From assembly GCA_020638795.1 (NCBI GenBank), contig JACKHW010000005.1, positions 248,001 to 312,000 of the forward strand: a stretch of DNA of 64,000 nucleotides. Direction: 5' to 3'. This DNA is from Planctomycetota bacterium. Lineage in GTDB: Bacteria; Planctomycetota; UBA1135; GCA-002748355. The notes under the pieces are model-generated. The model saw only the letters and a list, made by a program, of their open reading frames with translations, was not told the DNA's origin and ran no database searches. A program made the translations under genes and the position numbers. This document shows positions 17,009 to 25,684 of this stretch, piece after piece. The first letter of the stretch is position 1. Every line of letters starts with the position of its first letter.

Positions 17009-18544
17009 TCAGGCTTGCGGCGCGAAGCCGACCACCTGCGCCGCGTCGGCAGAGTTCGTCATTTCCTGCACTTCGAAGTCGGACCCGTCGAAGCTCATGA
17101 GTCGTCCCTCGCCTTCTTCGCGAGTCTCGACGTGGACTGGGCGGGACCAGAGTTCGAAGAGCGAGCGCATCGTCAGTTTGGCTTGCTCGAACTGCAGATC
17201 GACTCCGTTCCAGTCGTGGAACAGGTACAGCTCACCGCGATTCCGATAGTTGGCGTCGACGATCGCGATGCGCGGTTGACCGAAGTTGGTCAGGGACCAG
17301 AGCAATTGCTGCTTCACCTTCGTCCAATCGCGATCGAGGATCTCGTACTGTCCGGTGCGTTGGTTGAAACCATAGACGTAGAGGTTCTGCGCCTCGGCAA
17401 ATTCCTCACAAAGGAAGTTGTCGATGAACGTCACGTCGTTGTGATCGCGGCGCACCTCGAAGATCTTCTCTCGACCGAGCCCCAGCCCGGCGTCGAAGCT
17501 ACGACGCTCGTCGATGTCGAGGTTCTGCCACGCGAGACCGAACTTACCGCGATTCCAGCGATCCTCGATGTCGCGGAAGAGTTCGACGCCGAGCTTGTAA
17601 GGATTCACGCGACCAGGCTGTGTCGCGAGCGTGCCCGAGTGGTGATCGCAGTAAGTGACGATCTCCGAAGGCTCGACGAGGTGCTCGCACATGAGCTTGC
17701 TGTGCCAGTACACGGCCCAACCCTCGTTCATGATCTTCGTCATCATTTGGGGGACGAAGTAGTACGACTCGTCGCGCAACATCGCGATCACGTCCTGCTG
17801 CCAACGCTCGAGCGGTGCGAACTGTTGGAGGAAGAGCAGGACGTCCCGCGTTGGCTCGGGTGGGAATCGTCGCGCCTGTACGGCCGCTTCTTCGCGCTTC
17901 TTTCGCTCCGCCGCGAGGACCTCGGGCGGATTGATGTAGCGGTCCATGTAATCCTTGGCGCGAATTCGCGGTTCTTCGTACGTCTCCTCCGTCTGTGCTT
18001 TCGGTTGAGCACGCCGTTCGATGAACGGGCTGTGCGGGTCGATGAGATTGTCGAGCGCGTGCACACGATCGATGAAGTCCTCGACGACTCCGACGCCGTG
18101 GCGATCCATGTAGGCACGAATGCGCGTACCATGGTTCGCCATCACGTCCATCATTTTCCGGTTGGTCTTGCTGAACCAATAGTTGTTCTTGAAGAAGTCA
18201 CAATGGCCATAGACGTGCGCCATCACGAGCTTCTGGTCCGTCGTGCTGTTCGCGCGCATCAAGTACGCGTAGCACGGGTCGTTGTTGATGACGAGCTCGT
18301 AGATCTTGGACAACCCGTACGTGTAGCTCTTGCTGAGCTGCTCGTAGTCCATGCCGAAACGCCAGTGTGGGTAGCGTGTCGGGAAGCCACCGTAAGCGGC
18401 GATCATGTTCATCTCGTCGTGATCGACCATCTCGAACACGGTTTCGTACGTGTCGAGGCCATACCCCTTGGCGAGCTCTTTGATCTCCGCGTGATAGCGT
18501 TGGAGCTCGGGGGGAAGCGACGTATTGGTGGACGGAAGCATCAT
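17009..18544 (-). CDS. spoVR: SpoVR family protein
   Basis: 511 aa. The sequence carries the family hallmarks: YGLDTYETVFEMVDHDEMN, GGFPTRYPHWRFGMDYEQL, MAHVYGHCDFFKNN and MMTKIMNEGWAVYWHSKLM. SpoVR/YcgB proteins act in stress and sporulation-linked physiology together with the kinase PrkA/YeaG and YhbH/YeaH; the biochemical activity is not settled. The ATG at 18544 overlaps the yhbH stop (ATGA), with AAGGGG upstream, so the two are translationally coupled. The third partner, prkA, is about 32 kb away in this window. Confidence 0.95.
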   Translation of the reverse strand: MMLPSTNTSLPPELQRYHAEIKELAKGYGLDTYETVFEMVDHDEMNMIAAYGGFPTRYPHWRFGMDYEQLSKSYTYGLSKIYELVINNDPCYAYLMRANSTTDQKLVMAHVYGHCDFFKNNYWFSKTNRKMMDVMANHGTRIRAYMDRHGVGVVEDFIDRVHALDNLIDPHSPFIERRAQPKAQTEETYEEPRIRAKDYMDRYINPPEVLAAERKKREEAAVQARRFPPEPTRDVLLFLQQFAPLERWQQDVIAMLRDESYYFVPQMMTKIMNEGWAVYWHSKLMCEHLVEPSEIVTYCDHHSGTLATQPGRVNPYKLGVELFRDIEDRWNRGKFGLAWQNLDIDERRSFDAGLGLGREKIFEVRRDHNDVTFIDNFLCEEFAEAQNLYVYGFNQRTGQYEILDRDWTKVKQQLLWSLTNFGQPRIAIVDANYRNRGELYLFHDWNGVDLQFEQAKLTMRSLFELWSRPVHVETREEGEGRLMSFDGSDFEVQEMTNSADAAQVVGFAPQA

Positions 18545-19644
18545 CGCCCCTTCTGCAAGAACGTCTGGATCGAAGCGAGGATTCCTTCGCGATCGAGAAT
18601 GTCCGACGTGACGAGTTTCGGTTCGTCGGGCAACGCGGCGTCGAGGTCTTTCTTGAACTGCCCCGAGCCATACGCGCTCTTGACCTGACCGTAGCTGAAC
18701 TGATTGCTCGCGGGCAGAATCTCGTTCGACAGCAACTGCACGCAGTGCTCGGTGTCGCGCGTCGACCAGTTGTCACCGTCGCTGAAGTGGAACGGGTAGA
18801 TGTTCCACTCCTCGGGCGGATAGCGATCGCGAATCACGCGCAAGCAGAGTTCGTATGCAGAGCTGATCTTCGTTCCGCCGGATTCACGCAAGTGGAAGAA
18901 CGTGTGCTGATCGACGACGTGCGCGACCGCATCGTGAACGATGTACACGACCTCGAGATTGTCGTATTGGCTGCGCAACCACGTATCGAGCCAGAACGCT
19001 TCGATGCGCACGATCTCCTTTTGTTCGCGCCCCATCGAACCGCTGACGTCCATCATGTAGACGATCACGGCATTGGCCTGCGGTTTCGTGATCTCCTTGC
19101 GCGACTTGTACCGGCGATCGTTCTTGATCGGGATGATCGCGGGATTGTCGGGATCGTAGAGACCGGCTGCGATCTGCCGCTTGAGAGCTTCGGTATAGGT
19201 ACGCTTGAAGTGGCGCAGACTCTCCGGTCCGACGCGACGGATCCCGCGCCACGAACCACCTTCGGTCTCGAGTTGCTTGCTGCCCTTGGGCTCGATGCGC
19301 GGCAAGCCGAGTTCTTCGCCGAGGATCTGTGCGAGTTCGTCGAGGCCGACTTCGACTTCGATCGAGTGCTTGCCCTCGTCCTCGCCTGCTTGTCCCGGGC
19401 CCGGCTGCTGTTCGCCATCCACCGCGTCGCCAGGCTCGCCTTCGCCCTGACCGACGCCACCTTTCTCGTTCTTGCCGAACCGGAAGCGTGGCAGGTTGAT
19501 CTGCGGAATCGGGATCGACACGTAGCGCCCGCCCTGCTTGCCGATCATCTCACCGGAGCTGACGAACCGCTTGAGATCACGCTTGATTCGACCCCTCACG
19601 ATCTCGCGGAAGCGCGTGTGGTCTCTGTCGATCTTGCGAACCAT
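18541..19644 (-). CDS. yhbH: YeaH/YhbH family protein (DUF444)
   Basis: 367 aa. The N-terminus is DUF444-typical (KIDRDHTRFREIVRGRIKRD), followed by an acidic GEGEPGDAVDGEQQPG linker. A von Willebrand A-like domain contains a MIDAS-type DVSGSM motif (YMMDVSGSMGREQKEI), with HDAVAHVVDQHTFF and GGTKISSAYELC further on. It is the conserved partner of PrkA and SpoVR. It is first in a two-gene operon with spoVR downstream, coupled by a 4-nt overlap. ATG at 19644 has TAGGA close upstream. Confidence 0.94.
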   Translation of the reverse strand: MVRKIDRDHTRFREIVRGRIKRDLKRFVSSGEMIGKQGGRYVSIPIPQINLPRFRFGKNEKGGVGQGEGEPGDAVDGEQQPGPGQAGEDEGKHSIEVEVGLDELAQILGEELGLPRIEPKGSKQLETEGGSWRGIRRVGPESLRHFKRTYTEALKRQIAAGLYDPDNPAIIPIKNDRRYKSRKEITKPQANAVIVYMMDVSGSMGREQKEIVRIEAFWLDTWLRSQYDNLEVVYIVHDAVAHVVDQHTFFHLRESGGTKISSAYELCLRVIRDRYPPEEWNIYPFHFSDGDNWSTRDTEHCVQLLSNEILPASNQFSYGQVKSAYGSGQFKKDLDAALPDEPKLVTSDILDREGILASIQTFLQKGR

Positions 19645-19749
19645 GGTCCTATCGCCTGACGTGGATGGAAGAACGCGCCTTCTCGGCTCTTCGGGATTCT
19701 CTTTAGGTGAACTTGATGGACTCTTCCATAGTGACGAGAAAGCGGTCCA

Positions 19750-20394
19750 CTACCGGATTCCTTGGATGGCTTGTTCGCTTTGGAGGAGCGCGTCATCGAC
19801 GCTGTCCAGATCACGAACGGCCAAGAGGAGTCGTGGAGACGGCTCCGGCCCCGTCCACAACAAACCCTCGAGCGTTTGCATCTCGGTGACGGTTTCTCGG
19901 GTCCTGGGCGTGAGGAGCGGACCGAAGATCGGGCCGAGAACGAGTCCGAGCAGACAGCCGAGTCCACTGTGGGTCTCGCCACGGTCGACGACCTTGTCGA
20001 TGGCGACTCGCGCACTCCCTCGACGCAACCGTGCACCTTCGAGTGATAGCTCACGACGGCGAAAGGTCACGAAGAAGAAGCGCTCTTCGACGCGGCAACG
20101 CGCCTCGTCCATGTCGATCACGACCTGCAGGTTCCGCGGAAGCCAGCGTAGGACGAGCAGCACGATCACGACGCTGAGGATGATGGAGAGGATCATGAGA
20201 CCGCCGGGCGGGATGTCGGTGGCCGAGTCGAGCAACCCCACGGTCACGATCCCCGCGATCACGAGGGTGATCGAACGAAGCCAAGCCCGCCACCGACGCT
20301 CGAAGACCACGCAGCGCCGAACGTCGATGTGCACCCCCACCGCGTCGACTACGCGGCGGAGTGATCGGGGCCAGGGATCGTCGCGCGAAGGCAT
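19750..20394 (-). CDS. Two-helix membrane protein of unknown function
   Basis: 214 aa. Two adjacent transmembrane helices at about residues 40-58 and 65-84 (ITLVIAGIVTVGLL, LMILSIILSVVIVLLVL) are followed by a soluble domain resembling a PH/bPH-like fold in general character (VVIDMDEARCRVEERFFFVTFRRREL). A short glycine-rich hydrophobic patch lies at ~145-162 (GLGCLLGLVLGPIFGPLL). I do not recognise the family. An extended -10-like TGCTATCGT sits 9 nt before the ATG, suggesting a leaderless mRNA. Confidence 0.65.
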   Translation of the reverse strand: MPSRDDPWPRSLRRVVDAVGVHIDVRRCVVFERRWRAWLRSITLVIAGIVTVGLLDSATDIPPGGLMILSIILSVVIVLLVLRWLPRNLQVVIDMDEARCRVEERFFFVTFRRRELSLEGARLRRGSARVAIDKVVDRGETHSGLGCLLGLVLGPIFGPLLTPRTRETVTEMQTLEGLLWTGPEPSPRLLLAVRDLDSVDDALLQSEQAIQGIR

Positions 20395-20403
20395 GGAGCG
20401 TCG

Positions 20404-20412
20404 ACGATAGCA
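20404..20412 (-). promoter_or_regulatory. Extended -10 element for the two-helix membrane protein
   Basis: TGCTATCGT on the minus strand (TGn plus a TATCGT hexamer). The hexamer ends 9 nt before the ATG at 20394. An identical box serves the divergent gene at 20465-20473. No -35 match was seen. Confidence 0.5.
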
Positions 20413-20464
20413 GCGCGCGACGAGTGCGCGCAGGGGAAGCTGCGGGGTTCTCCCGCGCCGTCCG

Positions 20465-20473
20465 TGCTATCGT
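20465..20473 (+). promoter_or_regulatory. Extended -10 element for the secreted zinc-finger gene
   Basis: TGCTATCGT on the plus strand, 53 nt before the ATG at 20527. It is the same 9-mer as on the opposite strand at 20404-20412, so the divergent region holds two identical facing elements. Confidence 0.5.
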
Positions 20474-20526
20474 GACGGGCCCATTCGACCGAACCGAACA
20501 TGCCCGCGTAGGCACAAGTGGAGAAC

Positions 20527-21414
20527 ATGCGGAACAGAGCCTCGATCTTCACCCTGATCGCACTCGTCGCCCTGAGCATCATCGGCGCCACGACGCCGGT
20601 GAACGCACAGAGCAAAGACGATCCAAAAATGCCCGTCGAACGCAAAGTCGTCACCGACGAGGCGGGTTTGCAGCAGTGGGCGCCATTCGAAGGTGCTCCT
20701 TGCCCGATGTGTCGAACGAACAAGGTCATCGACTGCCCAACGTGCAAGGACGCCGAGCACGCCGAGTCGTGCCTCGAATGCGGGACCAAGAAAGAACCCC
20801 GCACCAAGAAGGCGCCATGCCGCTTGTGCGCCGGGGAGGGCAAGCTCCCGGACATGCTGATCGAGGGTCCATGCATCGCCTGCACGGGCGCAGGCGTCTT
20901 CCCGTGTGTCGGTTGCGGAGGCGAGACGAGCTATCCGGTCGAAGGTGGCGGCAAGAAGCGACAGAAATGCGCCGTCTGCCGCGGTGAGGGCAGCATTCGC
21001 TGCTCGGTCTGCAAAGGCAAGCGTCGGTGCGAGCCCATCAGCCCCAAGAAAGGAATCGCGGAGGCGGCCGTGAAAGACCTCGAAGCGGCCGCGAAGACGG
21101 TCGAGGGGGTCCTCGTGGAGCTGCGCGCGTGCGAGTTCGCAGGCATCAAGGAACGTGACGAACTCAAGAAGTATCAGGCCATCCTCAAGGACCTCGCGAA
21201 GATCTCGAAGCCGACGAAGGTGGCCTCGTCGATGGTCAAGGACTTGATCGGACTCGCGAGCCGCATGGACCAGTACACGAACAAGGAACGGCGCAAGTCC
21301 GACACCTTCGACATGTTCCGGCGCTACAACGTCTACTGGCTCGAAGGGCAGGCCGAACTCCTGAAGCTCGCCATCGAACGCGCGAAGCACAACGAGAACG
21401 CGGAAAAGAAGTGA
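20527..21414 (+). CDS. Secreted protein with DnaJ-type CxxCxGxG zinc-finger repeats
   Basis: 295 aa. A signal peptide (IFTLIALVALSIIGATTPVNAQ) is followed by about eight CxxC motifs between residues ~55 and 165: CPMC, CPTC, CLEC, CRLCAGEG, CIACTGAG, CVGCGG, CAVCRGEG and CSVCKG. Several match the DnaJ cysteine-rich consensus. The rest is a Lys/Glu-rich helical domain. No J domain is present, so this is not DnaJ. It probably folds as an extended zinc or disulfide domain in the periplasm. ATG 20527 was chosen (GGAG 4-5 nt upstream); a GTG 9 nt earlier is possible. The triple HtrA gene follows after a tandem repeat. Confidence 0.8.
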   Translation: MRNRASIFTLIALVALSIIGATTPVNAQSKDDPKMPVERKVVTDEAGLQQWAPFEGAPCPMCRTNKVIDCPTCKDAEHAESCLECGTKKEPRTKKAPCRLCAGEGKLPDMLIEGPCIACTGAGVFPCVGCGGETSYPVEGGGKKRQKCAVCRGEGSIRCSVCKGKRRCEPISPKKGIAEAAVKDLEAAAKTVEGVLVELRACEFAGIKERDELKKYQAILKDLAKISKPTKVASSMVKDLIGLASRMDQYTNKERRKSDTFDMFRRYNVYWLEGQAELLKLAIERAKHNENAEKK

Positions 21415-21468
21415 CGGAAAAGAAGTGACGGAAAGAAGTGACGGAAAGAAGTGACGGACGAGAAGTGA
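21401..21468. repeat. Five tandem copies of a 13-14-nt unit across a stop/start junction
   Basis: Units CGGAAA(A)GAAGTGA run at 21401-21414, 21415-21428, 21429-21441, 21442-21454 and a divergent copy at 21455-21468. Copy 1 carries the TGA stop of the zinc-finger gene. Every copy offers a purine-rich AAAGAA, a GTG and a TGA, and the last copy holds the likely GTG start of the HtrA gene. Copies alternate between 13 and 14 nt, so copy number changes spacing and frame. Confidence 0.85.
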
Positions 21469-24410
21469 TTCGACATCCCCTGAAAGGCCGCGGCATCACG
21501 ACAGTCGCGGCCGTCTTCTTCGTCGGGGCATCCGCTCCGGTTCTTGCGCAGGATCGCTTCGGCGCCACGATCAACCAGACGCTCGTGCGCGCTCCCTCGC
21601 GGATCGATGGATCGCTGACGAAGACGCGCACGAGCGAAGTCGTCGCTACGGCGCGTCCTGCCATCGTGCGCGTCTACGTCGAGATCACCGAAAAGCGCAC
21701 CAAGTTCGCGATCGAGCGACCCAGCTCGGGGGTGATCGTCGATCCTTCGGGGATCGTGCTCACGTTCTGGTCGCTCGTCGCGGAGGGCTACGAAAGCGGC
21801 GTTCCGATCAAGGAGCGCGGCGTCTTCGCGCAGACGAAGGACGGACAGAAGCACGCATTGACCCTGCTCGCGCACGACGAGGCGAGCGACCTCGCGCTCC
21901 TCGCCGTGGACGGAGCTACGACGGACACGACGTTTCCGTCGCTCGAACTCGCGACGGCGTCCGCCGTGCGACCGGGAGATCGCTGCGTCGTCCTGAGCTA
22001 CCACGATGGGTCGGAGTTCGCCGCGTTCGCAGGCGTCCTCTCGCGGCCTCAGGGCAAGACGACGCATCGTGGTCGAAGCATTGGAGCCGACGAGTTCTGG
22101 CTCACGGATGCCGCGATCCAGCTACGTAGTCAGGGCGCGGCCGTACTCGACGGGCTCGGCCGAGTCGTGGGTCTCGCATCGGCCGAGCACGTGCGCCGAG
22201 AAGTCCGAGAACCGACGCTCGAGGACGTCCTCGCTCCGTCGTTCGGAATCGTGCTTCCCGTCGACCCTGTGCGCACCCTGTTTCGCGATGCACTCCGTGC
22301 GCGCGCGCCGTCGAACAAGTCGCTCCTCGCGAATGCTGACGGCAGCGCGAAGGACACGCGTCTGCCGCCCGGTCATCGAACGGTCCTCGAACAGTGCGCG
22401 GAGTCGGTCGTCGGTGTGGTCTCCGGTCGAGAAGCCGACACACCTCTGGACGTACTCGATCCCGGCGCGACCGCACGACGCGACGGCGCAGGCTCGGGAG
22501 TCGTGGTCACCACGGGTGGGCTCGTCCTTACGAACCTCCATTTGCTCGCCGGTCGTACCGCGGCGCGCGTGCTGCTGAGCGACGGCAAGTCGCTTCCGGC
22601 CCGCCTCGTGGACAGCAAAGCAGGGCTCAACATCGCACTGCTCGAGGTCGAACTGCCACCCGGTGCGAAGCTCCGGCCGATCGCGATCGCGTCCGTCGAC
22701 GAGGCGCTTCCCGGCGAGGTCCTCATCGCGATCGGTAAGCCCGTCGGGGGCGCCAACCCGACCGCGAGCACCGGCATCCTCTCGGCCATGCGCCGCGGCG
22801 GAACCTACCTGCAAGCAGACCCGAACCTCGGCAACGAGAATGCCGGCGGAGCGCTGGTCGATGGCACCGGTCGACTGCTCGCCATCATCGACGGCGGCGC
22901 GATGGACAAGCGCGAGTTGGCGTTCTTGATGCGGGGGGATCAGGCCAAGGCGCAGTCCAACCTGTCGACCGCAGTCTCGATCGACAACATCAAGAAACGC
23001 TTCTCGAAGCTCTCCGACTTGGCGGTGAAAGGCGCGGATGCGGCACAGCGATCCAAGGCACACACGAGAGTGACACACGTCATCGACAAGACGGCAAAAG
23101 GGCTGCTCAACATCTACGTCAGCGTCACGGAGCGGCCGGCGAACCTCGATGACAACCCGTTCGCGGTCACGGATGCCAAGCCTCAGATACAAAGCCTCGG
23201 CTCGGGTGTCGTGATCGATGACTCGGGGCTCGCGATCACCAACTGGCACGTCGTCGACGACGCGACGAATGCCGACGGTTCGGCGATCCTCGACCATGTC
23301 GTGCATGCACGACTTCGCGACGGGACCTTGTGCGAAGTCGAAGTGCTGAGCATTTCGCGCGAAGACGACTTGGCATTGCTGCGGTTGACGGTTCCGGAAG
23401 GCCAAGCGATCGAAGCCGTCGAGTTCGGCGATTCGGACACGCTCGCGATCGGCGAGACGGTCGTCGCGATCGGCAATCCCGAGGGCATGGCCAACACCGC
23501 GACCTGCGGCGTCGTGAGCTGCAAGGATCGCGGCATCAACATCAAACACCGATGGGCCAAGTACGAGGGCCTCATCGAGACGGATGCCGCGATCAACGGC
23601 GGCAACAGCGGCGGCGCGCTTCTCGACCTCGATGGCCGATTGGTCGGGATCAACAGCGCAGGCGGAAGCGGACTCGAAGTCACGGGCTTCGCGATTCCGG
23701 TCAACCACGTTCGCTCCAAGTTGCTCAACCTACTCCTGTCGCCGGAGAAGTTGCGCAGCGCGCACACGGGGCTACGCGCCACGGATTCGCTCGATGCGTC
23801 CGCTGCAGTCGAAGTGCGCTCGATCGACCCCGACACACCTGCTGCTCGCGCAGGCATCCAGGCCGGCGATCGGATCACCGCCATCGATGGTCACCCACTG
23901 AGGTGGTCGATCGATTTGACGATGCGCATGCTCGAGAAGAAGGGCGGCGAAATCGCACGCCTCGAACTTTGGCGCGGGGAAGAAACGCTCTCGAAAGAAG
24001 TCGCGTGCTACGCGGCGGACGTCTGGGCCTGCCAACGACAGCTCGGCACCTGGCTCGAACGCATCCCGACGTCCGGTCAACTCGATACGGTGCATCGTGC
24101 GATCACGGCACTGACGCGGCGCTATACGAACGACCCGGCTGCAACACCGACCAGCTTGCCCGACTTCGTCGTGCGTGTCGTCGACGCCTTCGGTGAGGAT
24201 GCCGTTCTGAAGAAGGGCGACCTCGTCCTCGCCGCGGAGTTCGTCGGCGAACGACGCGAGGGCAAGCTCGATCGCTTCGAATCCGTGCGCGAAATCCAGA
24301 CCTGTATCGACACGCACAGCACCTACGAAGGCACGAAGATGACCTTCTGGATCTACCGTGACGACAAGGTCCACGTGCTGAACGTGCCCGTCAAGCGACT
24401 CTTCCTTTGA
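21465..24410 (+). CDS. HtrA/DegP-like protein with three trypsin-fold modules and a PDZ domain
   Basis: 981 aa with a signal peptide (TTVAAVFFVGASAPVLAQ). Module 1 lacks the catalytic His (FWSLV, S103) and Ser (RSQGAAV, Q223). Module 2 keeps His359 (TNLHLLAG), but the Asp position is Asn389 (GLNIALLEV) and Ser is Ala460 (NENAGGAL). Module 3 has a full triad: His595 (NWHVVDD), Asp635 (EDDLALL) and Ser715 (GGNSGGALL). A PDZ domain follows at ~785-860 (VEVRSIDPDTPAARAGIQAGD). One active protease thus carries two inactive copies, likely regulatory or substrate-binding. Periplasmic quality control is expected. GTG 21465 was chosen because the signal peptide follows; a GTG at 21438 is possible. Confidence 0.85.
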   Translation: MIRHPLKGRGITTVAAVFFVGASAPVLAQDRFGATINQTLVRAPSRIDGSLTKTRTSEVVATARPAIVRVYVEITEKRTKFAIERPSSGVIVDPSGIVLTFWSLVAEGYESGVPIKERGVFAQTKDGQKHALTLLAHDEASDLALLAVDGATTDTTFPSLELATASAVRPGDRCVVLSYHDGSEFAAFAGVLSRPQGKTTHRGRSIGADEFWLTDAAIQLRSQGAAVLDGLGRVVGLASAEHVRREVREPTLEDVLAPSFGIVLPVDPVRTLFRDALRARAPSNKSLLANADGSAKDTRLPPGHRTVLEQCAESVVGVVSGREADTPLDVLDPGATARRDGAGSGVVVTTGGLVLTNLHLLAGRTAARVLLSDGKSLPARLVDSKAGLNIALLEVELPPGAKLRPIAIASVDEALPGEVLIAIGKPVGGANPTASTGILSAMRRGGTYLQADPNLGNENAGGALVDGTGRLLAIIDGGAMDKRELAFLMRGDQAKAQSNLSTAVSIDNIKKRFSKLSDLAVKGADAAQRSKAHTRVTHVIDKTAKGLLNIYVSVTERPANLDDNPFAVTDAKPQIQSLGSGVVIDDSGLAITNWHVVDDATNADGSAILDHVVHARLRDGTLCEVEVLSISREDDLALLRLTVPEGQAIEAVEFGDSDTLAIGETVVAIGNPEGMANTATCGVVSCKDRGINIKHRWAKYEGLIETDAAINGGNSGGALLDLDGRLVGINSAGGSGLEVTGFAIPVNHVRSKLLNLLLSPEKLRSAHTGLRATDSLDASAAVEVRSIDPDTPAARAGIQAGDRITAIDGHPLRWSIDLTMRMLEKKGGEIARLELWRGEETLSKEVACYAADVWACQRQLGTWLERIPTSGQLDTVHRAITALTRRYTNDPAATPTSLPDFVVRVVDAFGEDAVLKKGDLVLAAEFVGERREGKLDRFESVREIQTCIDTHSTYEGTKMTFWIYRDDKVHVLNVPVKRLFL

Positions 24411-25675
24411 GCGCGCAACCCGGAGCCTCGGCCGGATTCGTCAGCCATCTCGAGTGTGGCTGGACTGGTGAGCGCCACGACAAGGGCGTCGTTCACGGAT
24501 TGTCGAATGCCGGCAAACCGCTCCTCGTACGCTACGACCTCGAAGCACTCGGTCGAGCACTCACGCAAGAGGCACTGCGCTCGAGACCATTCGATGGCCG
24601 TGATCGTGGATTCTGGCGCTACCGAGAGTTCTTGCCGGTCGAGAACACGCAACACGAACTGCATCTCGGGGAAGTCGTCACACCGCTGATCGACGTCTCG
24701 CCACCCGGCGCGCCAGCCGGCACCCTGTGGATCAAGGACGAGGGCCGACTCCCCACCGCGTCGTTCAAATCGCGAGGACTCGCACTCGCCGTCGCGATGG
24801 CCAAACAACTCGGCGCCCACCATCTCGCGATGCCGACCAACGGCAACGCCGGTGCTGCGCTCGCAGCCTATGCGCGTCGAGCCGGGCTCGCCGCAACGGT
24901 GCTCTGTCCTGCGGACACGCCCGAGATCAACGTTCGTGAAATCGCGGCTCTCGGAGCCGACGTCTTTCGCGTCGACGGCCTGATCGACGAGTGCGGTGCG
25001 ATCGTTCGCCGAGTGTGCGCGGAACAAAGGTGGTTCGACGTCTCGACGCTCAAGGAGCCCTACCGTATCGAAGGCAAGAAGACGATGGGGCTCGAGTTGT
25101 GGGAGCAAACCGGTGGCGCGCTTCCGGACGTCATCCTCTACCCGACCGGCGGCGGAACGGGCTTGATCGGGATGTGGAAGGCATTCGACGAACTCGAACG
25201 TCTCGGCTGGTTGCACGGCAAGAAGCCCCGCATGGTCGCGGTTCAGGCTTCGGGCTGTGCGCCGATCGTCAACGCGTTCGAAGAAGGCACCCGCTGCGCG
25301 ACCCGCGTCCAGAACGCAACGACCGTTGCCGCCGGGATCCGCGTGCCGGCGGCGATCGGCGACTTCCTCATCCTCGACGCCGTGCGCGAGAGCGGTGGCT
25401 TTGCCATCGCGGTCGATGATGACCACATTCTGCAGTGCCGTGAACGCATCGCGCTGCAATCGGGAAATCTGCTCTGCCCCGAAGGCGCCGCCACGATCGC
25501 GGCCTACGAGGCCGCGCTGCAGGACGGCAGAATCGACGAACGCGAGGTCTGTGTCGCATTCAACTGCGCCAGCGGCATCAAGTACGAGCTCCCGGCCGTG
25601 ACTCGCCACCTCGACAAGGAGCAGTCCTTGGCAAAGGGCCGTCTCGTCGTGGACATCGATCGATCGATTCGGTAG
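24407..25675 (+). CDS. thrC: Threonine synthase
   Basis: 422 aa PLP enzyme that converts O-phosphohomoserine to threonine. The PLP lysine lies in TASFKSRGLA, the phosphate-binding loop is PTNGNAGAALAAY, and the glycine-rich loop is YPTGGGTGLIGMWKAF. An N-terminal cysteine-containing segment resembles the bacterial/archaeal class with SHLECGWTGE. It begins with TTG in a TTGA overlap with the HtrA stop, so it is coupled to the protease gene; an ATG start would require losing conserved N-terminal sequence. The functional link to HtrA is unclear. The sequence is otherwise complete. Confidence 0.93.
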   Translation: MSAQPGASAGFVSHLECGWTGERHDKGVVHGLSNAGKPLLVRYDLEALGRALTQEALRSRPFDGRDRGFWRYREFLPVENTQHELHLGEVVTPLIDVSPPGAPAGTLWIKDEGRLPTASFKSRGLALAVAMAKQLGAHHLAMPTNGNAGAALAAYARRAGLAATVLCPADTPEINVREIAALGADVFRVDGLIDECGAIVRRVCAEQRWFDVSTLKEPYRIEGKKTMGLELWEQTGGALPDVILYPTGGGTGLIGMWKAFDELERLGWLHGKKPRMVAVQASGCAPIVNAFEEGTRCATRVQNATTVAAGIRVPAAIGDFLILDAVRESGGFAIAVDDDHILQCRERIALQSGNLLCPEGAATIAAYEAALQDGRIDEREVCVAFNCASGIKYELPAVTRHLDKEQSLAKGRLVVDIDRSIR

Positions 25676-25684
25676 ACCACGAGA

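Noticed and set aside
17015..18688. Long plus-strand frame opposite spoVR
   Set aside because: Mirror of a recognised SpoVR gene.
20527..21414. Assignment of the zinc-finger protein as DnaJ
   Set aside because: No J domain (HPD) and it carries a signal peptide; only the cysteine-rich motif is shared.
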